Part shown: in pieces, positions 58,187 through 64,000 of the stretch
How positions within the stretch are numbered: position 1 is the first letter of the stretch
Layout of the letters: each line of letters begins with the position of its first letter
Source of the DNA: Streptomyces resistomycificus
Lineage (GTDB): Bacteria; Actinomycetota; Actinomycetes; Streptomycetales; Streptomycetaceae
Length of the DNA stretch: 64,000 bases
Assembly: GCF_001514265.1 (NCBI RefSeq)
Contig: NZ_KQ949000.1
Span: 1 to 64,000 of the forward strand
Direction: 5' to 3'
Notes under the pieces: model-generated
Seen by the model: only the letters and a program-made list of their open reading frames with translations
What the model was told of the DNA's origin: nothing
The model's database searches: none
Position numbers and translations under genes: made by a program

Positions 58187-60406
58187 TCAGGGGCGAAGAT
58201 GCCGTTCCATCCAGTCGGCGGCGGCCCGCCGGAACAGTCGCCGGTTGTCCGCACGCAGGAAGTCGTGGCCCTCGTCGCGCAGGGTGAGAAGCTCGGCGGG
58301 GACACCGCGCTCACGAGCGGCCCGTACGAACTGCTGGGACTCCGCCGGCGCCACGTTGGTGTCGTGTTCGCCGTGGACGGCGAGCAGGGGAACCCGCAGC
58401 GCGTCGATGCGGCTCATCGGGGAGAGGGCCTGCAGCAGCTCGCGGTCGCGCTCGGGATGGCCGTACTTGTGTGCCGCCGACTCCGCGATCCAGGGCTCCG
58501 TACCGGAGAAGAAGGTCAGGAGGTCGGACATGCCGCAGACGGCGACTCCGGTGCGGAACAGGTCCGGGTGCCACACGAGGGACGCGAACGTCAGATAGCC
58601 GCCGTAGGAGCGCCCCATGACCGCCAGCCGGGTCGGGTCGGCGGGGCCCTCCGTCACCGCGTGGGCCGCGCAGTCCGCGACGTCGTCCAGCGCGGCGAAA
58701 CGACCGGTGCCCAGGTCGGCGTCGACGAACGACCTGCCGTGCCCCGACGAGCCGCGGACGTCGGGGGCGAAGATGTCGAGACCGCGTCCGAGCAGCTCGT
58801 GGTAGAGCGGGTTGAACACGGGGCGTTCCTGTTCCTCGGGACCGCCGTGCAGGTGGATCACACAGGGCGCCGGCTCGCCGGGCGGACGCCCTGGGGCCCT
58901 GTAGTACCAGCCGCTCAGGGGCAGCCCGTCCCGTGCCCGCAGACGCAGGGGCGCGGGGCGGACGGGCGGGCGTCCCGGTCCGACGGCGTCCTCGTCTCGG
59001 GAGGACCACGGGGTCCGGGACAGGGACACCCCTTCGTAGGCCCACCACACGCCGGGACGGCGTTGCGAGCCGGACAGCGCGAACAGCAGGCGCCCGCGCC
59101 CGGCCGCGGCGACACGCGTGACGACCTCGTGCGGCAGGGAGACGGGCCTCGCCGGGCCCGTGCCGCCCGAGACCTGCCGCGTCGAGAGGGTCTCGACGAG
59201 CTGGAGATCGCTCGCGCCCTGCACGTTCCACACCAGCACGGCCGTGCTGCCGTCATGGGCCATCGAGAGCAGTTCGAGGTCCTGCCCCTCGCGTTCCGCC
59301 ACGACCGACCTGCCGTGCGGCTTGCCGTCGGTGTCGAGAGCGACCGCGAACAGCGCCGCGTACTCCCGGTCGGCGTTGCTGCGCAGCCACAGCGTCCTCC
59401 CGTTGGGAGAGAACCGGCCGATCCACGGATCACCGTCCGCGACCGGCATCGTGTAGGTCGTCGCCGAGTCGGCCGTGCGCCGGACGAACGCCTCCCGCCG
59501 CCCGCGCGGCCCGCGCCGCAGCAGAGCGAGTGTGCCGTCACGGCTGACGTCGCACACGCGCAGGGTGGCGGCGTGGGTCTCCGTGGCGAGCAGCACCGGG
59601 GACGCCAGGCCGTCGGGATCGATCAGGTAGGCCGACAGGCCGCCGCCGGCCCTGACCGCGGGTCCCGCGTGGATCCTGAGGTCGCTGGGTGTCAGGGCCG
59701 TGGCCGGCGGCGGTGCGGCGTACCGGGTCGCGCCCAGGAGCGTCGCGCGGCCGTCCCGGTCGGTCCAGTCGGGCGGCAGCGGCGTACCGGCGGGATCGAG
59801 GTCCACCGGGGCGGGCCCCGTGCCGTCCCCGTAGGCCGGGGCGGGCGGTGCGGCGACGGTGACGGCGACCGCCGAGCCGTCGTGCGTCCAGCAGCCCAGA
59901 TAGGCGGTACTGGCCGGGTCCGCTCCGGCCAGGATGTGGCGGCCGGTGCCGTCGGGCCGTACACACAGCACCCGTGAGTGCTCGCCACCGCCCGGTGCGG
60001 TGGTGTACGCGATCCAGCGGCCGTCCGGTGACCAGGAGACCTCCTTGACGGGATCAGGGGAGGAGTCGAGCAGCCGCACCTCGTCCCCGTCCACGGGCCC
60101 GGCCCACAGCTGGGGGACGCCGCCCCGGTCGCAGATGAAGGCCGCCTGGGTGCCGTCGGCGTTGGCGGAGGGATACCAGCAGCCGTGTGCGCGCAGCCGG
60201 GTCACGGCGTCCCGCGGGCCACCCGCGTCGGGCAGCAGCACCTGAGCGGGGGCGGCGGCGCGGCCGGACCCGTGCGCGTCCGCCGGCCAGGGGTCGGAGA
60301 ACGGCAGAGCCTCCGGCGCCAGATCGACCGCCCCGGGGAAAGCGGCGGCGGGCGGCGGGGGCGACGCCGCTGTGTGCGGGGGCCGCGTGCCCGACTCGTC
60401 GGTCAC
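58187..60406 (-). CDS. Prolyl-oligopeptidase-family serine peptidase (S9)
   Basis: A protein of about 739 aa. A WD-like propeller (EVSWSPDGRWIAYTTAPGGG, FSPNGRTLWLRSN) precedes a C-terminal catalytic domain with GPEEQERPVFNPLY, nucleophile Ser in AVMGRSYGGYLTFA, Asp in LAVHGEHDTNVAPA and His in RDEGHDFLRADN. The GTG at 60406 overlaps the amidotransferase stop (GTGA), so the two are coupled. S9 enzymes cut short peptides; here it may break down the peptide made by the upstream genes. No signal peptide is seen. Confidence 0.88.
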   Translation of the reverse strand: MTDESGTRPPHTAASPPPPAAAFPGAVDLAPEALPFSDPWPADAHGSGRAAAPAQVLLPDAGGPRDAVTRLRAHGCWYPSANADGTQAAFICDRGGVPQLWAGPVDGDEVRLLDSSPDPVKEVSWSPDGRWIAYTTAPGGGEHSRVLCVRPDGTGRHILAGADPASTAYLGCWTHDGSAVAVTVAAPPAPAYGDGTGPAPVDLDPAGTPLPPDWTDRDGRATLLGATRYAAPPPATALTPSDLRIHAGPAVRAGGGLSAYLIDPDGLASPVLLATETHAATLRVCDVSRDGTLALLRRGPRGRREAFVRRTADSATTYTMPVADGDPWIGRFSPNGRTLWLRSNADREYAALFAVALDTDGKPHGRSVVAEREGQDLELLSMAHDGSTAVLVWNVQGASDLQLVETLSTRQVSGGTGPARPVSLPHEVVTRVAAAGRGRLLFALSGSQRRPGVWWAYEGVSLSRTPWSSRDEDAVGPGRPPVRPAPLRLRARDGLPLSGWYYRAPGRPPGEPAPCVIHLHGGPEEQERPVFNPLYHELLGRGLDIFAPDVRGSSGHGRSFVDADLGTGRFAALDDVADCAAHAVTEGPADPTRLAVMGRSYGGYLTFASLVWHPDLFRTGVAVCGMSDLLTFFSGTEPWIAESAAHKYGHPERDRELLQALSPMSRIDALRVPLLAVHGEHDTNVAPAESQQFVRAARERGVPAELLTLRDEGHDFLRADNRRLFRRAAADWMERHLRP

Positions 60407-62187
60407 TTGATTCCGTGCGTCTGCAGCCATATCTCCAGCAAAGCTACCTGCCACAGGGCGTTGGCTCCGCGATTGGTCCGGTGCTCGTCGGGTGCCGCTA
60501 GCAACTCGGCCACGTACGACTCCTGGAAGACGCCGCGCCTGTTCGCCTCGGGCGACCCGAGCGCCTCACGCACCCGGTCGAGGACGGGGCCCGCCATGTG
60601 CTTGATGGCCGGGACGGGGAAGTAGCCCTTGGGCCGGTCCACGACGTCCCGGGGCAGGAGCTTGCGGCCTGCCGCCTTCAGGACGCCCTTGCCGCCGTCG
60701 GCCAGTTTCAGCTCCGGCGGGCAGGCCGCGGCCAGCTCGACCAGTTCGTGGTCGAGGAACGGCACTCGGGCCTCCAGGCCCCACGCCATGGTCATGTTGT
60801 CGACCCGCTTGACCGGGTCGTCGACGAGCATGACGTGCGTGTCCAGCCGAAGGGCCGCGTCCAGGGCGGTCTCCGCCCCGGGCACCGCCATGTGCTCCCT
60901 GACGAAACGGCCCGAGACGTCCTCGTGAGGCAGCATGTGGGGCTGCAGGATCCGGGTGAGATCGGCGTGCGGCCGGTCGAAGTACGTGGCGGCGTACCTC
61001 TCGGGTTCCTCCTCGCGGGCGGCGTCGGCCAGCTCCGGATACCAGTGGTATCCGGCGAACACCTCGTCGGCGCCCTGCCCGCTCTGCACGACCTTCACCT
61101 CCTTCGACACCTGCTCGGACAGCAGGTGGAAGGCGACCACGTCGTGGCTGATCATCGGTTCGCTCATCGCCGCGACCGCCCCGTCCAGGGCCGCCGACAC
61201 GCCGTGGGAGGGAACCATGAGCCGACGGTGGTCGGTGCCGAACTCCCGGGCCACCAGGTCCGAGTACCGAAACTCGTCGCCCTCCTCGCCGCCCTCCGCC
61301 TCGAACCCCACGCTGAACGTCATCAGGTCGCGCTGCCCCTCGTCGGCCAGCAGCGCGACGATCAGGCTGGAGTCCAGTCCGCCGGAGAGCAGGACGCCGA
61401 CCTGTACGTCGGAGACCATCCGGCGGCGTACGGCCGTGCGCAGGGCCTCCAGAACGAGGTCACGCCATTCGTCCGGGGCCATGTCGGCGTACTCGGGCCG
61501 GCGTGTGTAGGAGGGCTGCCAGTACCGGTGGTCGCGGTGCGTGCCGTCCGGCTCCACGACGCGCACGGTGGCCGCCGGGAGCTTGCGGACTCCGTTGAGG
61601 ACGGTGTGTGGCGCCGCCACCGTGGCGTGCCAGCTCAGGTACTGGTGGACGGCCACCGGGTCGAGGGAGGTGTCCACGTCCCCGGCCGCGAGCAGGGCCG
61701 GCAACGAGGAGGCGAACCGCAGCCGGCCCGGCGTCCGGGCCAGGTACAGGGGCTTGATCCCCAGTCGGTCGCGGCCCAGCACCACACGTCCGGTGCGGTG
61801 CTCGACGAGGGCGAACGCGAACATGCCGTAGAAGCGCTCGACGCAGGCGATTCCCCACTGCTGGTAGGCCTTCAGTACGACCTCGGTGTCGGACGTCGAC
61901 GCGAAGTGATGGCCGAGGCCGCGCAGCTCGTCCCGCAGCTCCTGGTAGTTGTACACGCAACCGTTGAAGACACCGGTGATCTCGCCGCGGGCGTCGGTCA
62001 TCGGCTGTGCTCCGAGATCCGACAGGTCGATGATCTTCAGTCGGCGATGGCCCAGTGCCACCGCGCCCTGCGTCCAGGTTCCCCGTCCGTCGGGCCCGCG
62101 CGCGGCGAGCCGGTCACTCATGCGTTCGACGGCCGCGAGGTCGGGTCGCTCTCCGTCGAAGCGGATCTCGCCGCTCAAGCCACACAT
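60403..62187 (-). CDS. N-acetylglutaminylglutamine amidotransferase-like AsnB-type enzyme
   Basis: Class II glutamine amidotransferase of about 594 aa. The N-terminal MCGLSGEIRFDGERPD keeps the catalytic Cys 2. The ATP site is in GVLLSGGLDSSLIVALL, with EEGDEFRYSDLVAREFGTDH and KVVQSGQGADEVFAGYHWYP following. These match the NAGGN amidotransferase branch closely, and DDPVKRVDNMTMAWGLEARV and WLQTHGI at the end fit as well. That enzyme amidates an N-acetyl dipeptide used as an osmolyte. The matching synthetase (GNAT plus ATP-grasp) is not in the window; a YbdK-type ligase sits upstream. Confidence 0.87.
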   Translation of the reverse strand: MCGLSGEIRFDGERPDLAAVERMSDRLAARGPDGRGTWTQGAVALGHRRLKIIDLSDLGAQPMTDARGEITGVFNGCVYNYQELRDELRGLGHHFASTSDTEVVLKAYQQWGIACVERFYGMFAFALVEHRTGRVVLGRDRLGIKPLYLARTPGRLRFASSLPALLAAGDVDTSLDPVAVHQYLSWHATVAAPHTVLNGVRKLPAATVRVVEPDGTHRDHRYWQPSYTRRPEYADMAPDEWRDLVLEALRTAVRRRMVSDVQVGVLLSGGLDSSLIVALLADEGQRDLMTFSVGFEAEGGEEGDEFRYSDLVAREFGTDHRRLMVPSHGVSAALDGAVAAMSEPMISHDVVAFHLLSEQVSKEVKVVQSGQGADEVFAGYHWYPELADAAREEEPERYAATYFDRPHADLTRILQPHMLPHEDVSGRFVREHMAVPGAETALDAALRLDTHVMLVDDPVKRVDNMTMAWGLEARVPFLDHELVELAAACPPELKLADGGKGVLKAAGRKLLPRDVVDRPKGYFPVPAIKHMAGPVLDRVREALGSPEANRRGVFQESYVAELLAAPDEHRTNRGANALWQVALLEIWLQTHGIK

Positions 62188-62285
62188 GGTGCCTCGCCTC
62201 CCTCCCAGCCGCGGGGGGTGGCGTGCCGGAGCGGGGATGCCGGATCCCGCCTTCCGGTCACGGTCCGGGCGGTGGTGCTGGGCAT
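62175..62285 (-). CDS. Small 36-codon ORF overlapping the amidotransferase start
   Basis: An ATG at 62285 follows AGGAAAGG by 7 bases. The frame reads MPSTTARTVTGRRDPASPLR, then HATPRGWEGGEAPCVA and a stop at 62175, overlapping the start of the amidotransferase gene by 13 bases. The good ribosome site and overlap suggest it is translated. It might be a coupling or leader peptide. A precursor peptide is conceivable, but nothing proves it. Chance is possible, as the protein has no recognised domain. Confidence 0.4.
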   Translation of the reverse strand: MPSTTARTVTGRRDPASPLRHATPRGWEGGEAPCVA

Positions 62286-62367
62286 GACGAAACCTTTCCT
62301 GAACAGGTGGGTGCGGTGCGGCCGCGATGCGGTCGCATGTGCCGGTCGCATGGCGTTCACCGGAGCG

Positions 62368-63561
62368 TCAGCGGGGGATGGCCTCGGGCGTCCCCGTGCC
62401 GAAGGAAGGACCGCCCGCGTTGCCGCCGGGAGGCGAGATGTTGGTGCCGGCGGGCGCGGCCGACTTGCGGATCCTGCGCTCGCCCCGGGTTTCGGCGATC
62501 AGCAGGTCGACGCAGGCCAGCAGGTCCTCCTCCTGCGCCGTACGCCGCATGCGCTGGGCTGCGCTGCCGTCGGCCAGGGCCGCCTCGGTGAGTGTCTGGA
62601 CGGTCTGCCAGTCGCCGTGGGCCTCGAGCGCGGGGCGCAGTCGGGCGAGCAGCCTCATGACGACGTGTGGCGCGGATGCCTCCTGGTGGGTCTCGGGGTC
62701 CACCAGGGTGCCCTCGAGGCCGGATCGGGCGGCCCGCCAGGTGGCGCCGCGCAGCCACTCGTGCCGGCCGGTGCAAGCCGACGCGCGGTCCGACCGGAGG
62801 TGTTCTCGGGCGTCGGTCACCAGGGCGCGGAACAGTCCGGCGATGAGCACGACCGTCTCCGCGCGTGGGCAGGCGTCGCAGATACGCAGTTCCAGCGTCC
62901 GCAGATGCGCGGAGGGACGTATGTCGTAATAGATCATTCCCGCGTCGCTGATGATCCCGGCCTGGACCAGGTCGTTCACCGCCGCGTCGTACTCGGCCGC
63001 GCTCGGGAAGCAGCCGACCGGACCGGCGGTGGGCCAGCGCTGCCACAGCATCGTGCGCCAGCTGGCGTAGCCGGTGTCGCTCCCCTGCCAGAACGGCGAG
63101 CTGGCGGACAGCGCCAGGAGTGCGGGCAGCCAGGGCGAGACCGCGCACATCACCCGCACCGCCGTGTCGCGGTCGGGTACGTCCACGTGGATCTGGGCCC
63201 CGCAGATGAGCTGCTCGTCGGCGACCTGGCGGTATTCCTCGACCATGTGGCGGTAGCGCGCGTCGGCGGTGGGATACCCGGAGGCGGCGGGTGCGAGGGG
63301 TGCGGTGCCCGCCGCCACCACGGCGAGGCCCAGCGAGGACGCGGCCGCGTCGAGTCGCCGTCTCGTTCTCGCGAGGTCCGCGTACAGGGCGTGCAGGGAC
63401 GTGTGCACGCCGCTGTTGGACTCCACCGTCGACTGGTGCAGCTCCGTCGTGAAGTTCTGCTGGGGAAGCCGTCGCAGGACAGCGTCGGCACGCGGCACCA
63501 GCAGCCCGCTTTCCACCTCCAGGAGGTGGAACTCCTCCTCCACTCCGATGCGAATGCTCAC
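62368..63561 (-). CDS. ybdK: YbdK-type carboxylate-amine ligase (GCS2 fold)
   Basis: A protein of about 397 aa in the glutamate-cysteine ligase 2 group: SIRIGVEEEFHLLEVESG (ATP and glutamate site), ELHQSTVESNSGVH, ICGAQIHVDVPDRDTAVRVM and HLRTLELRICDACP. YbdK-type enzymes ligate an amino acid's carboxylate to an amine with ATP. The GTG at 63561 has AAGGAG 5 bases upstream. It reads first in a minus-strand unit with the amidotransferase and S9 peptidase. A 180-base gap holds the small ORF at 62175. Confidence 0.9.
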   Translation of the reverse strand: MSIRIGVEEEFHLLEVESGLLVPRADAVLRRLPQQNFTTELHQSTVESNSGVHTSLHALYADLARTRRRLDAAASSLGLAVVAAGTAPLAPAASGYPTADARYRHMVEEYRQVADEQLICGAQIHVDVPDRDTAVRVMCAVSPWLPALLALSASSPFWQGSDTGYASWRTMLWQRWPTAGPVGCFPSAAEYDAAVNDLVQAGIISDAGMIYYDIRPSAHLRTLELRICDACPRAETVVLIAGLFRALVTDAREHLRSDRASACTGRHEWLRGATWRAARSGLEGTLVDPETHQEASAPHVVMRLLARLRPALEAHGDWQTVQTLTEAALADGSAAQRMRRTAQEEDLLACVDLLIAETRGERRIRKSAAPAGTNISPPGGNAGGPSFGTGTPEAIPR

Positions 63562-63763
63562 GGTCACTCCTTGAGGGCGGATGCGGTGGCTGTGACGCCC
63601 CCCAAGTGCCCAGGACATTGATACATAAGCGTACAAATGCGCGTTTGACAGACAGCCCAGCAGGTGGGTGACGGCGTCAACCGGACTGGTCACGGTGGCC
63701 ACCGAGATCAGCTGGGGCGTGGTGGCCGGGCCCCGTTCCGGCCACCCGTGAGCCGGAAGTCCG

Positions 63764-64000
63764 TCACCTGCGCCTGGCAGCGCCGCGAGGTCGGGTGAGC
63801 AGCGCGCCCAACGCGATCATGCCGAGGCCGAGGACGAAGTGCAGCCAGTCGTCGGCCGTGTTCAGGGGCACGAAGTTGGCCCCGCTGTCGTGGCCGACGA
63901 ACAGGCCGTACAGCCAGAGCACCAGGTAGATGGCGCCGCCGACCAGCAGGAAGGTGCGGGCCCCGGAGGGGGTGCGGGCCATCGCGATGCCCGCCACGCC
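63764..64000 (-). CDS. DUF4383-like small membrane protein, partial
   Basis: The C-terminal part of a membrane protein; its start lies beyond the window. Two hydrophobic segments (TFLLVGGAIYLVLWLYGLFV and WLHFVLGLGMIALGALL) enclose GHDSGANFVPLNTADD, the pattern of DUF4383 proteins. It ends with a basic tail. It is in the same direction as the YbdK gene, 202 bases upstream of it. Function unknown. Confidence 0.7.
   Translation of the reverse strand, partial: GVAGIAMARTPSGARTFLLVGGAIYLVLWLYGLFVGHDSGANFVPLNTADDWLHFVLGLGMIALGALLTRPRGAARRR

Noticed and set aside
60403..62187. Lasso-peptide cyclase reading of the AsnB-like gene
   Set aside because: Lasso cyclases lose the catalytic N-terminal Cys and are paired with a protease and a recognition protein. 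Here Cys 2 is kept, the whole sequence follows the NAGGN amidotransferase pattern, and no such partners adjoin.
60598..63621. A plus-strand open frame of about 1000 codons over the amidotransferase and YbdK genes
   Set aside because: It crosses two recognised minus-strand genes and reads as repetitive Gly/Arg/His/Val sequence, a typical high-GC shadow.

Overview
The window is very GC-rich, uses many GTG starts and purine-rich ribosome binding sites, has short overlaps between operon genes, and carries many secreted proteins, Ser/Thr kinases and actinobacterial protein families. This fits a Streptomyces chromosome, probably an accessory or arm-like region, because there are several broken genes. 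I saw no rRNA, tRNA, CRISPR array or intact insertion sequence.

Bases 1-16800 hold a sugar-acid catabolic island. An ABC importer (lipoprotein, permease, double ATPase) and an IclR regulator sit on the minus strand. A plus-strand operon follows (cyclase-family hydrolase, 2-hydroxyacid dehydrogenase, beta-hydroxyacid dehydrogenase, 6-phosphogluconate dehydrogenase), then a gluconokinase, then a second plus-strand operon (beta-hydroxyacid dehydrogenase, gluconate 5-dehydrogenase-like SDR, L-idonate 5-dehydrogenase-like enzyme, second 2-hydroxyacid dehydrogenase). Together they could import an idonate- or ketogluconate-type acid and feed it through gluconate and 6-phosphogluconate into the pentose phosphate pathway. 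A 12-base motif close to CAGCATGTTGGT recurs in the control regions of at least three of these units. Between the operons lie remnants of a multicopper oxidase and two MFS transporters that keep their ends but lack their middles.

Bases 16800-28000 hold conserved hypotheticals, a beta-propeller remnant, a membrane-anchored Mrr-type nuclease divergent from a polyphosphate kinase 2, an FHA protein overlapping a Ser/Thr kinase, and a block of secreted proteins (two M23 peptidases, a related secreted protein and a ricin-type lectin). Two of these share an almost identical C-terminal domain.

Bases 28100-35000 are the most interesting part: the uncharacterised STM4011-STM4015 system (LRR-like protein, ATP-grasp-like protein, alkaline-phosphatase-fold hydrolase, two radical SAM proteins), divergent from a DUF6745 gene and a small partner gene. 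The short region between the two units carries two back-to-back copies of the actinobacterial RecA-independent DNA-damage promoter motif (TTGTCRGTG, 8 bases, TAnnnT; the PafBC type), one facing each way. This suggests that the whole locus answers DNA damage.

Bases 35000-57900 carry a broken GlxA-type regulator, a DEAD-box helicase, an ankyrin/HEAT-like protein, VOC proteins, an MFS exporter, a PucR-type regulator, a proline iminopeptidase, a flotillin with an NfeD-like partner, a phosphotransferase-like protein, a GH43 enzyme, a pyrimidine-dimer-glycosylase-like protein, a secreted lipase, a second Ser/Thr kinase and a histone-H1-like winged-helix protein. Bases 58187-63561 form a minus-strand unit: a YbdK-type carboxylate-amine ligase, a 36-codon ORF, an N-acetylglutaminylglutamine-amidotransferase-like enzyme and a prolyl-oligopeptidase-family peptidase. 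This is probably a small-peptide (osmolyte-like) pathway. The window ends inside a small membrane-protein gene.
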